A stretch of 64,000 nt of DNA from UMGS1696 sp964623635 (GCA_964623635.1 CAZUUA010000001.1:62001-126000); one strand, 5' to 3'; shown: positions 1-8,480, counted from the stretch's first letter. Program-made: numbers and translations. Notes: generated by a model not told the origin, from the letters alone.

Positions 1-1
1 G

Positions 2-325
2 GTGTCCAGAGCCTCTGCAGGGGCCATAGAGCATATGGCAGTGGCCCGAGTACAGAACATTGCCTCCGCCGTGGAGGAGCTGAAGGAAGCCGGTGTGTGG
101 ACCTTTGCCGCAGAAGCCGGTGGTGCCGATTTCTACGATACCGATTTTCATCTGCCTTGTGCGCTGGTGGTCGGCAGTGAAGGCAACGGCGTCAGTCACC
201 TGGTGAAGGAACGGTGCGACTTCCTTGTGTCCATTCCCATGTACGGACAGGTGAACTCTCTCAATGTCTCCGCTGCCACAGCGATCCTGCTGGCACACGC
301 AGCCAGACGGCAAAGACAGGGATAA
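2..325 (+). CDS. rlmB: 23S rRNA 2'-O-methyltransferase RlmB, C-terminal part
   Basis: The gene enters from the left edge, so only the last 107 codons are present. The segment is the C-terminal half of a SPOUT (TrmH-type) RNA methyltransferase: the SAM-binding knot motifs read LVVGSEGNGVSHLVKE and SIPMYGQVNSLNVSAA, and the upstream ASAGAIEHMAVARVQN block fits RlmB, which methylates G2251 of 23S rRNA. Related TrmH paralogues cannot be excluded without the N-terminal domain. It ends in TAA. The 115 bp up to the next gene carry no clear terminator. Confidence 0.85.
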   Translation: MSRASAGAIEHMAVARVQNIASAVEELKEAGVWTFAAEAGGADFYDTDFHLPCALVVGSEGNGVSHLVKERCDFLVSIPMYGQVNSLNVSAATAILLAHAARRQRQG

Positions 326-409
326 CGACCACCGATCACAAGTGGTGCAGTGCTTTCCCAGAAGTGCTTCATAGAGATGTACTGCGCCGGTAAGGCATAA
401 GAAAGGAAA

Positions 410-429
410 ATCCTGCAGCGATACAGGAT
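410..429 (+). promoter_or_regulatory. small hairpin overlapping the ribosome binding region
   Basis: ATCCTG (410-415) and CAGGAT (424-429) are perfect inverted repeats with an 8-nt loop. The right arm contains the AGGA that precedes the next ATG, so the hairpin could hide the ribosome binding site. This is suggestive only. Confidence 0.3.
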
Positions 430-440
430 GGAATTGGATT

Positions 441-3377
441 ATGGCAAAAGACAAGAAGCAAGACCGATATGCCGCAAAGGACAAAGCGTCCCATACGGCG
501 GATATCGATGTGAGCGCCGATGCCCAGGGAACGTCGGACAGCGAGCTGGATATCCAGGCTCTCTTGCGTAAATATATGCCCGATTATGACAGAGAGTCCG
601 ACAACGATAGAGAACCCGACAAGGATCCCACACTGGATGCGACGGACAAAAAGAATGTATCTGCACAGCAGCCTGCGTTTCCGGAACTGCCGGGTATCGA
701 CGATGCACCGATGAGCGACGATCCGCTGGATGGCTTTGCCGGACTGGATGCCGCATTCACGCCGGAGGACACCGGTGCCGGTGAGTTCGATTTCACGGAC
801 AATATCCCGTCCAAGCAGACAGAGGAAGACGGTGCGCTGGAAGACTACGAGGGCATTTACGAGGACGACGACAGACCGACAAAGCACGCCAAGAGCGGTG
901 AGAAAAAGGGATTTTTTGCCTTCCTTGCCGGTCGTGGCAGCCGTAAAAAAACAACGGCTGTGGATGACGAGGAGTCACTGCCGGACGAGTCGGAGGCGCT
1001 GTCGGACGAACCGGCGTTGCTGCCAAACGAGTCGGCGTCGGTGGAAGACGATGCCTTTGGCGGACTGGCGGATATGCTGGCGGCCGATGCTGTCACCGAC
1101 ACAGCCGCAGCGGAGGATACCTTAGGCGGCAGGCTCATGGACAGCATGGGTCTGGAGGAAGCAGAGGACGATCCCCTGGAGACCTTCGCAGGCCTGCAGA
1201 CAGACGCGGACACAGGCGACAACGTCTCGGCGCTGGATCTGTTTGCAGCAGAGCTGATGGGCGACACAGAGTCGGAGGACGCCTCTGAGACGGTGTCGAC
1301 ACCTCTGCAGGCAAAGGCGCATCTGACCGACGAGGAAATGCTGCAGATGGCAGAGGAAATGCTGCGGAGCAGTCAGCCGGCGCCGGAGGAAGTACCCCAG
1401 CCGGAACCGGAACCCGAACCTGTGTCCCAGCCGGAACCGGAGGACGAGGACTTCGATCCCACGGACATCAACCTGATGGTGGCGTTCGGGCTGGAGGACG
1501 GCGAGGGCAGCAAGAAGCAAGACAGCAAAAAAACGGACAATGCCGCTTGGCAGGACGCACAGCAGAATGCCCACAAGCTGGGTGACAAGCTGGAGCAGGA
1601 GAAGGTCACAAGAGAAGGCAGAAAGGTCAAGCTGGACAGACCGGAGTACGTGGACCGTTCCCAGAACAAGACCATCGAGCACGGCTATCGCACCAAGCTG
1701 GCCGGACTTTGGATCAAGCTGGGGATCTGCGCCATCTTCACGGTGCTGCTGATGATCTTTGAAAATATCGAGGTGTTGGCAAAGCTGTTCACCGGCACGG
1801 CCAAGCAGTTTGGCGGCGTGTTCGACCCGGCTGTGTACCCAGTGGTATATGCCATGGTATCTCTGCAGCTGATGCTGCTGGCCTGCCTGTGCGCCTATGA
1901 GCAGATCGGCAAGGGCTTTACTTATCTCTTCCGTGGTGTGCCAAGACCGGAGAGCATGACCGCGCTGATGCTGGTGGCAGGCGTGCTCTACACCATCGTC
2001 ATTGCCCGTGTCACCGTACAGTCCGATGAACCGGTGATGTTCAACTTTGTGGTGGCATTGGCGGCGCTGCTGACCCTGATCGGCGACATCTTCATCACCC
2101 GCCGGGAGTTCATGAACTTCCGAGTGATCTCCTCCGACAAGCAGAAGTACATCGTTTGCCGGGTGTCCGACGAGGGCTCTCGTGGGGAAGCTACGGCCTT
2201 CTTGGAGGAAGAGGACGTGTGCGACGTGATGCGCATCGAAAAGACCGACTTCATCGACGGCTTCTACAACCGTCTGTATACACCGGATGGCACCACCAAT
2301 GTGTTCATGAGCTGTGCCATGGGTGTGATGGTGGCAGTGGCGGTGCTGTTCGGCATCCTTGCCAATGTCCGTGGCAGCTCTACGGTCGAGGTGGCCCGTG
2401 TGGTCTGCGTGACCATGATGACGGTGGCACCGCTGTCGGTGTTCCTGTCCCTGACCTATCCCTTCTACCGTGCCAATACGGCGGCGGCCGAATACGACAG
2501 TGCCATCATCGGCGAAGTGTCGCTGGCGGAATATTCCAATGCCTCCGTTGTGACCTTTGACGACAAGAACGTGTTCCCGTCCTACAGCGTGAAGGTGCAG
2601 AACATCCGCATTTTCAACAATGCCCGTATCGACCGGGTGCTGTATTATGCCGCCAGCGTATTTGCCAAGGCAGGCGGTCCCCTGCAGGATGTGTTCGAGA
2701 TCGCCACGCTGGAAGTGGGCCACTCGGACAACGTGCAGATCTTCGGCACCGAAACAGGGATACTGGCCGCTGAGGTGGATGGCGTGAACATCATCTTTGG
2801 TACCGGCGCAGCGCTGACGAAGAAGGGACTGAAGATCCGGCGGCAGGAGATGGAGGACGACATGGATCTCTCCGACGAGCTGTCGATCATGTATATGTTC
2901 CGGGAAGACAAGCTGGTGGCGAAGATGTACATCCAATACGTGATGGACAGCGACATCGAGCTGATCTTAGGGCAGTTCCAGAACAGTGGCCTGTACGGCT
3001 GTGTCCGCACCTTTGACCCCAATATCGATGAGCGAATGATCGCACGGAAGGTCAAGATGAAGCGTATGCCGCTGAAGGTGATCCGGTACAACGAGCCCGA
3101 AGAAGTGACGGCTTATACAGAGAAGATGAACAGCGGTCTGGTGACCAGCGGTTCCCCCAAGTCACTGCTGCAGATCATCTCCTATTGCGACAAGGTGCTG
3201 CATACCCGGAAGACCAATATGGCACTGGCGATCCTGGCGATCTTAGTGGGTGCGGCGATCATGCTGCTGCTGGTGCTGTCCGGCTCCATTGGCATCATGA
3301 ACTCTCTGTACGTGATGCTCTACCAGCTTCTGTGGCTCATTCCCATGCTGTTTTCATCCAGAATGTTTATACGGTAA
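441..3377 (+). CDS. membrane protein with degenerate P1B-ATPase architecture
   Basis: This 978-residue protein has a long acidic, probably disordered N-terminus (about 1-415, Asp/Glu/Pro rich). Eight predicted membrane helices follow in a 4+2+2 pattern (about 422-553, 621-675 and 927-972), the layout of heavy-metal P1B ATPases. The loops align by eye with P-type domains, but every catalytic signature is changed. The DKTGT phosphorylation motif reads D708-K-N-V-F, the membrane CPC motif reads A663-P-L, the HPL of the N domain reads G746-P747-L, TGDN reads F858-D-P-N, and no GDGxND is found. The stretch FGTETGILAAEVDGV followed by IIFGTGAAL closely mimics an N-domain core. I infer a non-pumping pseudoenzyme, perhaps a scaffold or sensor. 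The family name is unknown to me. Confidence 0.75.
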   Translation: MAKDKKQDRYAAKDKASHTADIDVSADAQGTSDSELDIQALLRKYMPDYDRESDNDREPDKDPTLDATDKKNVSAQQPAFPELPGIDDAPMSDDPLDGFAGLDAAFTPEDTGAGEFDFTDNIPSKQTEEDGALEDYEGIYEDDDRPTKHAKSGEKKGFFAFLAGRGSRKKTTAVDDEESLPDESEALSDEPALLPNESASVEDDAFGGLADMLAADAVTDTAAAEDTLGGRLMDSMGLEEAEDDPLETFAGLQTDADTGDNVSALDLFAAELMGDTESEDASETVSTPLQAKAHLTDEEMLQMAEEMLRSSQPAPEEVPQPEPEPEPVSQPEPEDEDFDPTDINLMVAFGLEDGEGSKKQDSKKTDNAAWQDAQQNAHKLGDKLEQEKVTREGRKVKLDRPEYVDRSQNKTIEHGYRTKLAGLWIKLGICAIFTVLLMIFENIEVLAKLFTGTAKQFGGVFDPAVYPVVYAMVSLQLMLLACLCAYEQIGKGFTYLFRGVPRPESMTALMLVAGVLYTIVIARVTVQSDEPVMFNFVVALAALLTLIGDIFITRREFMNFRVISSDKQKYIVCRVSDEGSRGEATAFLEEEDVCDVMRIEKTDFIDGFYNRLYTPDGTTNVFMSCAMGVMVAVAVLFGILANVRGSSTVEVARVVCVTMMTVAPLSVFLSLTYPFYRANTAAAEYDSAIIGEVSLAEYSNASVVTFDDKNVFPSYSVKVQNIRIFNNARIDRVLYYAASVFAKAGGPLQDVFEIATLEVGHSDNVQIFGTETGILAAEVDGVNIIFGTGAALTKKGLKIRRQEMEDDMDLSDELSIMYMFREDKLVAKMYIQYVMDSDIELILGQFQNSGLYGCVRTFDPNIDERMIARKVKMKRMPLKVIRYNEPEEVTAYTEKMNSGLVTSGSPKSLLQIISYCDKVLHTRKTNMALAILAILVGAAIMLLLVLSGSIGIMNSLYVMLYQLLWLIPMLFSSRMFIR

Positions 3378-3440
3378 TATGTATCCGGTGACGCAGCACG
3401 TGGGAACGCTGTCCGCCATACAAAACATAACAAACGAACG

Positions 3441-3476
3441 GGAAAGGAGAGGTGGCATGATGCTTCTCCTTTTTCC
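3441..3476 (+). terminator. probable rho-independent terminator
   Basis: GGAAAGGAGA (3441-3450) pairs with TCTCCTTTTTCC (3465-3476) across a 14-nt loop and ends in a T-rich tail. It lies 64 bp after the stop of the large membrane protein. Confidence 0.6.
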
Positions 3477-3495
3477 TCTGTATATTGCCAATATC

Positions 3496-3520
3496 TGTAG
3501 GGAACGGTCTTGACCGTTCC
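3496..3520 (+). repeat. dispersed palindromic repeat, copy 1
   Basis: The sequence starts TGTAGGGAACGGTC and continues TT then GACCGTTCC, so 9-bp arms flank a 2-nt loop. Related copies lie at 9073-9097 and 23511-23535. This copy sits directly upstream of the radical-SAM gene and creates a spurious in-frame TTG start at 3510. Confidence 0.7.
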
Positions 3521-3554
3521 AAAAAATGTATACTATAAGAAAGCGAATATAACC

Positions 3555-6176
3555 ATGAGAGACGATATCAAAAGCTTTATAACGACCGTTGCCAAGCCGG
3601 GGCGATATTCCGGCGGTGAGACCGGTAGCGTGTTCAAGGACCTGGGCAAAGTCAAGATGCGTGTGGCGTTTTGCTTCCCGGACGTGTATGAGATCGGAAT
3701 GTCCAATCTGGGGATGCGGATCCTGACCGGGTGCTTCAATGCCTTAGATGCGGTCTGGTGTGAGAGAGTGTATGCGCCTTGGGTGGATATGGCGGCCGAG
3801 ATGGAAAAGCGGCACATTCCGCTGTTCACCCACGAAAGCGGCGACCCGGTCTGCGACTTTGACGTAGTGGCCTTTACCCTGCAGTACGAGCTGTGCTACA
3901 CCACCATGCTGAAAATGCTGTCCTTGGCCGGTATCCCTATGCGCCGGGAAGACCGTGGGGAAGACGGACCGGTGATCCTGGCCGGTGGCCCCTGCTCCTA
4001 CAACCCGGAACCGGTGGCAGACTTCGTGGACATTTTCTCCATTGGGGAAGGCGAAGAGGCGCTGCAGGAGCTGGCACTGCTGTATATGCGCATGAAGGAC
4101 GAGGGCACCTACACCAAGTCTGCGTTCCTGTATGCGGCGGCTACGGAGCTGCAGGGCTTCTACGTGCCGTCCCTGTACGACATTGCCTACCACGACGACG
4201 GGACCATCGCTGCCATCACGCCCAAGGATGACAAGGTGCCGGAAAAGGTGGTCAAGCGGGTCATTGGGGATCTGGACAAGTGCTACATTCCCACGGACAC
4301 AGTGATCCCCTACATCGAGACAGTGCAGGACAGAGTGACCATCGAGATCATGCGTGGCTGCGTCCGGGGCTGTCGGTTCTGTCAGGCCGGCTTTGTGACC
4401 AGACCCGTCCGGGAACGTTCGCCGGAGCTGCTGAACGAAGCCTGTCATACCATGATCAAAAACTCCGGCTACAGCGAGATCTCCATGTGTACCCTGTCCG
4501 TCAGCGACTACTCCAAGATCCGGGAGCTGACCGACCAGCTTCTCTCCTGGACAGACGACGAAAAGGTCAGCCTGTCTTTGCCGTCCATGCGTGCCGACAG
4601 CTTCACCAAGGAGCTGATGGAGAAGATCTCCTCTGTCCGTTCCTCGACCCTGACCTTCGCACCGGAAGCCGGTTCCCAGCGTCTCCGGGACGTGATCAAC
4701 AAAAACATCACCGAGGAAGCGATCCTCCGTGCGGCCGGTGTGGCATATGCTGCCGGGAAGAACCAGGTGAAGCTGTACTTCATGAACGGCCTGCCCTACG
4801 AGACCTACGAAGACCTGACCGGTATTGCGGAGCTGTCGAAGCACGTGGTGGACGAATACTATCGCACGCCCAACCGGAATAAGGCAAGACAGCCCCAGGT
4901 CACTCTGAGCGTCGCCTGCTTTATCCCCAAGCCCCACACGCCCTTCCAGTGGGAAAGACAGAACACCTTTGCCGAGCTGGAGGACAAGCAGCACTTCCTG
5001 TCCGAGCAGATCACCGACCGGAAGGTGCGCTACAACTACCACGACGCCAAGGTGTCCCACATCGAAGCGGTGTTTGCCCGTGGCGACAGACGAGTGGGCA
5101 AGGCGATCCAGACGGCTGTGGAACGTGGGATGTGGCTGGACGCATGGGAAGAACAGTTCCGGTTCGAGGACTGGATGCAGGTGTTTGCCGACTGTGGTAT
5201 CGACCCGGCCTTCTATGCCAACCGTACCATTCCGGACGAAGAAATTTTGCCTTGGGATATGATCGACTGCGGTGTCACCAAGGCCTTCCTGCTGTCCGAA
5301 CGACATAAGGCTGCCCAGGCTGCCACCACACCGTCCTGTCGGGAAAAGTGCTCCGGCTGCGGCGTGAACAAGCTGGTGGACAAGCAGTACTGCCGCTGGT
5401 GCCCCGGTCATCCGGATTCCTCCGACAGTGCCGGAGACATCGCCGGAGACTACAAGCCCAAGGAAAAGCCGGAAGCACCGGTGAAGGGCAGCATTAAACC
5501 GGCACGTACCCTGCGGATCCGCTTTGCCAAAACGGGTCCGGCACTGTATATTTCCCATCTGGATCTGTCCAAGGTCATGAGCCGGTGTATCGTGGCTTCC
5601 GGTCTGCCGGTGTACTACACGGAGGGCTTCAATCCCATCCCAAAGCTGGTGTTCGCTACACCGTTGTCTCTGGGCTGCGGCGGTGACGAAGAGGTGCTGG
5701 ACATCCGGCTCCTAAAGGACGTATCCAATGTGGAGGCCATGGAGAAGCTTCGTGGCGCTATGGCAGAAGGGATTGTGGTGAAGGAAGTGTACACGGCACG
5801 GGATAAGATCTCCGACATCCAGTACGCCCACAACCGGATCACCTACGGTGGCTTTGAGCCGGCAGACTATATGGTGGACGCCATCAACGATCTGTTCCGG
5901 AAGCCGGTGGTCATGCTGAAAAAGTCCAAGAGCGGCGAAAAGGAAGTGGACATCTGTACCTTCATCCGCTCCATCGAAGCGAAGATCGAGGACGTGGATG
6001 GCAAGCAGACCTTAGTGATCGATGCCATCACCTCGGCCAGTCAGGAAAGCTACCTGAATCCGGAATACATTGCCGCAGCCATCGAACGGGAATTTGCTCT
6101 GTCCGGTGAAGACGGCTACCACACCATCTGCCGGAAGCATTTGTATTTGGCAGACGGCGTGACGCTGTTCCATTGA
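3555..6176 (+). CDS. radical-SAM protein fused to DUF2344
   Basis: The 873-residue product joins two modules that are separate genes in some relatives. The N-terminal part (about 1-600) is a B12-binding-like plus radical-SAM region with the iron-sulfur motif C269-x3-C273-x2-C276 in RGCVRGCRFCQAG. The C-terminal part (about 640-873) is a DUF2344 domain starting RTLRIRFAKTGPALYISHLD. A cysteine cluster near CSGCGVNKLVDKQYCRWC links them and may hold another cluster. Such fusions are widespread in Clostridia; the exact substrate is not known to me. The open frame reaches back to TTG 3510, but that part lies inside the palindromic repeat, so ATG 3555 is preferred although its ribosome binding site is weak. 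Confidence 0.88.
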   Translation: MRDDIKSFITTVAKPGRYSGGETGSVFKDLGKVKMRVAFCFPDVYEIGMSNLGMRILTGCFNALDAVWCERVYAPWVDMAAEMEKRHIPLFTHESGDPVCDFDVVAFTLQYELCYTTMLKMLSLAGIPMRREDRGEDGPVILAGGPCSYNPEPVADFVDIFSIGEGEEALQELALLYMRMKDEGTYTKSAFLYAAATELQGFYVPSLYDIAYHDDGTIAAITPKDDKVPEKVVKRVIGDLDKCYIPTDTVIPYIETVQDRVTIEIMRGCVRGCRFCQAGFVTRPVRERSPELLNEACHTMIKNSGYSEISMCTLSVSDYSKIRELTDQLLSWTDDEKVSLSLPSMRADSFTKELMEKISSVRSSTLTFAPEAGSQRLRDVINKNITEEAILRAAGVAYAAGKNQVKLYFMNGLPYETYEDLTGIAELSKHVVDEYYRTPNRNKARQPQVTLSVACFIPKPHTPFQWERQNTFAELEDKQHFLSEQITDRKVRYNYHDAKVSHIEAVFARGDRRVGKAIQTAVERGMWLDAWEEQFRFEDWMQVFADCGIDPAFYANRTIPDEEILPWDMIDCGVTKAFLLSERHKAAQAATTPSCREKCSGCGVNKLVDKQYCRWCPGHPDSSDSAGDIAGDYKPKEKPEAPVKGSIKPARTLRIRFAKTGPALYISHLDLSKVMSRCIVASGLPVYYTEGFNPIPKLVFATPLSLGCGGDEEVLDIRLLKDVSNVEAMEKLRGAMAEGIVVKEVYTARDKISDIQYAHNRITYGGFEPADYMVDAINDLFRKPVVMLKKSKSGEKEVDICTFIRSIEAKIEDVDGKQTLVIDAITSASQESYLNPEYIAAAIEREFALSGEDGYHTICRKHLYLADGVTLFH

Positions 6177-6306
6177 GAATGGAATTATGTTTAGCTGAGT
6201 AAGAAAGCAAGCCATATGACTCTCGAAAATTTTGAGAAGTTTATAACGAAATAGTGAATTGCATGGTGATGCTCTAAGGAAACACGGAATCAAATTAAAA
6301 TACAGA

Positions 6307-6345
6307 AAATATCCCCCTGGAAACACGTACCGGGGGGATATTTAT
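6307..6345. terminator. strong bidirectional terminator
   Basis: AAATATCCCCCTGG (6307-6320) pairs with CCGGGGGGATATTT (6330-6343) over 14 positions with one G-U wobble. It has A-rich and T-rich flanks and lies between the convergent radical-SAM gene and the XRE gene. Confidence 0.85.
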
Positions 6346-6350
6346 ATTGT

Positions 6351-6566
6351 TCAACACATTTCCACTGTATTGCTTCTTCCTACCAGATAATCCAAAGATA
6401 CATGATAATGGTCTGCTAACTGGATTGCTGCCCACAGTGGAATTTCTCTTTCGCCCCTTTCGTATCGCTGATACACCGTCAATTGCATATGCAAAATATC
6501 TGCCACATCCCGTTGGGTCAGATCATGGTCTTCCCGAAGATCTCGTATTCTTCTGTACATTGACAT
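6351..6566 (-). CDS. XRE-family transcriptional regulator (71 aa)
   Basis: This short protein is almost only a helix-turn-helix domain: LREDHDLTQRDVADILHMQ followed by VYQRYERGEREIP and LADHYHVSLDYLVGRS are the usual Cro/CI-type helices. The frame is open further upstream, but the start at 6566 is preceded by AAAGGTGG at good spacing and gives a canonical XRE length. It is divergent from the membrane protein at 6736. Two dyads in the shared intergenic region look like its operators, so it probably represses that gene and itself. Base composition is clearly more AT-rich than the flanking core genes. Confidence 0.85.
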   Translation of the reverse strand: MSMYRRIRDLREDHDLTQRDVADILHMQLTVYQRYERGEREIPLWAAIQLADHYHVSLDYLVGRSNTVEMC

Positions 6567-6599
6567 TTGTATACCACCTTTGCTTTTTATTACAAAAAT

Positions 6600-6655
6600 A
6601 GTATACACAAAAACACCATTTGGTGTTGACAAATAGCACCATACGGTGTTATAAT
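6600..6655. promoter_or_regulatory. divergent promoters with two operator dyads
   Basis: The plus-strand promoter is TTGACA (6626-6631), an 18-nt spacer and TATAAT (6650-6655). A perfect palindrome AACACCATTTGGTGTT (6612-6627) overlaps its -35, and an imperfect copy CACCATACGGTG (6637-6648) fills the spacer. The dyad centres are 23 bp apart, about two helical turns. A minus-strand -10 (TATACT, 6600-6605) for the XRE gene lies next to the first dyad. Confidence 0.75.
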
Positions 6656-6735
6656 AGAGATGCGGAAAATGTAAGTGAACGCTGGTTGAGGTTAATCGGC
6701 GTTCCCTTAACAACATCAAAAAAGGAGAAAAGACT

Positions 6736-7494
6736 ATGGAAATGGTATCTGCCCTGGAAGTCTGTTTGGAGGTAACGCAAAAAATTGAAGGATGTTCGAG
6801 CAAGATGTGCGTTATGGAGGAACAAATCGAAACCTTTGATAGCGAAATTGCAAAGTACGAAGAAAAAATCAACCCCACAATAATTATGCGTATCCGATAC
6901 TCGATTAGTTATGCACTTATGGCGTTCGTCATTCTTATGTTTCTGTTCATCAAGATCGGCGACCAGATCGCCTACAACATCCCGATGTCTGATAGCACAG
7001 TTTATGCCATTTTTAATGGAATGGTCATTGTAGCAGGAATACTATCTATCCTCTTTAGCATTCTGTGTACTTTTCTCTTGAAAAAACGCAACAAAAAGAA
7101 GCAGCAGGAAGTTATGCATTACAAGGCAAATATGGAACAAAGTTTAGCGAACTTGGAACAACCGCTCCGAGAACTGATCAATTCTCCAGAAAACGAACTG
7201 TGCAAAAATCTAATTCCACCCGATTACAAAAAATCTGCTATTATTGAGAAATTTATTTACTTTTTTCGCAATGGTCATGTGACCACTATGCAGGAAGCTG
7301 TAGTTGCCTATGACAAATTCCGGCATGAAAAGAAAATGGAGCATTATGCATACGAAGCTGCCGACAATGCCAGAATTGCTGCTAACAACACAGCAAGTAT
7401 CGCCAACAGCACAGCGAGTATGCAGAAATCCCTCAATGAATTGGAAGCGATCGCTGCCTATAATACCTACCTGAATATGAAAAATAATAGTTAA
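6736..7494 (+). CDS. unknown two-helix membrane protein with coiled coils
   Basis: I do not recognise this 252-residue protein. An N-terminal helical segment (about 1-50) is followed by two membrane helices (about 60-82 and 94-118) separated by a short loop. A strongly basic KKRNKKKQQ stretch and a long helical cytoplasmic tail follow. The tail has a Ser/Ala/Asn repeat-like stretch (IAANNTASIANSTASMQKS). Start ATG 6736 has the ribosome binding site AAAAAGGAGAAAAG. The gene is AT-rich and monocistronic, under a near-consensus promoter overlapped by XRE-type operators, which suggests a normally silenced accessory gene. Confidence 0.6.
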   Translation: MEMVSALEVCLEVTQKIEGCSSKMCVMEEQIETFDSEIAKYEEKINPTIIMRIRYSISYALMAFVILMFLFIKIGDQIAYNIPMSDSTVYAIFNGMVIVAGILSILFSILCTFLLKKRNKKKQQEVMHYKANMEQSLANLEQPLRELINSPENELCKNLIPPDYKKSAIIEKFIYFFRNGHVTTMQEAVVAYDKFRHEKKMEHYAYEAADNARIAANNTASIANSTASMQKSLNELEAIAAYNTYLNMKNNS

Positions 7495-7512
7495 GTTAAC
7501 GCTGATTCATAT

Positions 7513-7550
7513 GGAAAACTCGTTAAAGAAACCACATATGCAAGTTTTCC
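7513..7550 (+). terminator. hairpin after the accessory membrane protein
   Basis: GGAAAACT (7513-7520) pairs with AGTTTTCC (7543-7550) around a 22-nt loop, 18 bp after the stop codon. There is no proper T tract, so termination is uncertain. Confidence 0.4.
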
Positions 7551-7566
7551 TAAATCGTTGCCTTAA

Positions 7567-7738
7567 GGCACCACCGCACAATTCACGGCTAACGCCTTGA
7601 TGGCACATCTGCTTGCATCTTTCCCGTCATACTTCACAAATCCACCTTGCCTTACGAGTGTAAGCCTGCGGTGAATTTGTTTTGTCTGACGAAAAATCTG
7701 CCGACGCATCTGCATCATCAGAATTGTGCGGTGGCGCC
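7567..7738 (+). mobile_element. MITE, copy 1 (172 bp)
   Basis: This non-coding element has terminal inverted repeats: it begins GGCACCACCGCACAATTC and ends GAATTGTGCGGTGGCGCC. It is flanked on both sides by TTAA (7563-7566 and 7739-7742), consistent with a 4-bp or TA target duplication. An almost identical copy of the same length lies in the opposite orientation at 8886-9057. It contains no transposase, so it would have to be mobilised in trans. Confidence 0.85.
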
Positions 7739-7743
7739 TTAAC

Positions 7744-7771
7744 AAAAAATACGCAGTCCCCGCGTATTTTT
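7744..7771. terminator. terminator hairpin right of MITE copy 1
   Basis: AAAAAATACGC (7744-7754) pairs with GCGTATTTTT (7762-7771) around the loop AGTCCCC. The arms are A-rich and T-rich, so it could stop transcription from either side. Confidence 0.65.
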
Positions 7772-7811
7772 CCCCCACATTGGGCATACTACCGGTGTGG
7801 GGGAATTTTTT
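7770..7811 (+). promoter_or_regulatory. hairpin sequestering the DUF421 ribosome binding site
   Basis: TTCCCCCACA (7770-7779) is the exact complement of TGTGGGGGAA (7796-7805), followed by six T and then directly by ATG 7812. The GGGGGA that would serve as ribosome binding site is therefore inside the stem. The left arm overlaps the preceding terminator, so the two hairpins compete at their junction. It may act as a terminator, an attenuator or a translational switch. Confidence 0.55.
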
Positions 7812-8480
7812 ATGCTGACGGTTTTTTTGCGAACGATCTTCGTCTATGTATTTTTGTTGGTGGTCATGCGTGTCATGGGCAAACGGCAGGTGGGAGAGCT
7901 GCAGCTGCAGGAGCTGATCGTGACCTTTATGCTGTCGGAGCTGGCGGTCAGTCCCATTGCCGATCCGTCTGCACCGCTGCTGTATGCCATCATTCCCATA
8001 TTGACGCTTCTCTCCATCGAGCTGATCCTGTCCTTCTGGATGACCCGTTCCAATCGGATGAAAAGACTGCTCTCCGGCAAACCGGCTTTGGTGATCTGCA
8101 AGGGCAAGCTCGACCAAAGGGTCATGGCAGACAACCGGCTGGAGATCGAGGAGCTGTTGGCAGAGCTGCGGCAAAACGGTGTGGCATCACCGACAGAGGT
8201 GCAGTATGCGGTGCTGGAAGAAAATGGAAAACTGTCGGTGTTCCCCAAGGCCGGGTATGGCGCCGCTACCTGGCAGGAGCTCCAAAACGGTGCCGCAGAG
8301 ACCGGGATCGCCCATGCGGTGGTGGTGGACGGTGAGGTGAGAGGGGAAGCGCTTGCTTTGGCCGGTCGGGACGAAAAGTGGCTCACGGCCTATCTGCGGC
8401 GAAAGAAGCTGCCTTTGCCCATGGTGTTTCTCATGACCGTAGACGACAGCGGAGACGTGTATCTGGTGGCAAAGGATTGA
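7812..8480 (+). CDS. DUF421 (YetF-like) membrane protein
   Basis: The 222-residue protein has three N-terminal membrane helices (about 3-20, 35-52 and 56-76). The family signature VMRVMGKRQVGELQLQEL follows the first helix, and a soluble DUF421 domain occupies the C-terminal half (KPALVICKGKLDQ, GVASPTEVQYAVLEENGKLSV). The family is common in Firmicutes, often beside DUF4363 as here; some members have been linked to spore or membrane processes, but no biochemical activity is established. ATG 7812 is chosen over the in-frame GTG 7797 because GGGGGA gives it a normal spacing. It is followed 27 bp later by the DUF4363 gene, and the pair is bracketed by the two MITE copies. Confidence 0.85.
   Translation: MLTVFLRTIFVYVFLLVVMRVMGKRQVGELQLQELIVTFMLSELAVSPIADPSAPLLYAIIPILTLLSIELILSFWMTRSNRMKRLLSGKPALVICKGKLDQRVMADNRLEIEELLAELRQNGVASPTEVQYAVLEENGKLSVFPKAGYGAATWQELQNGAAETGIAHAVVVDGEVRGEALALAGRDEKWLTAYLRRKKLPLPMVFLMTVDDSGDVYLVAKD

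Noticed and set aside
1122..2936. 604-codon frame on the minus strand (and similar ones at 3744-5558, 13862-15946 and 32417-34255)
   Set aside because: These are antisense shadows of GC-rich coding regions, rich in His, Gln and Arg, without family motifs or ribosome binding sites.
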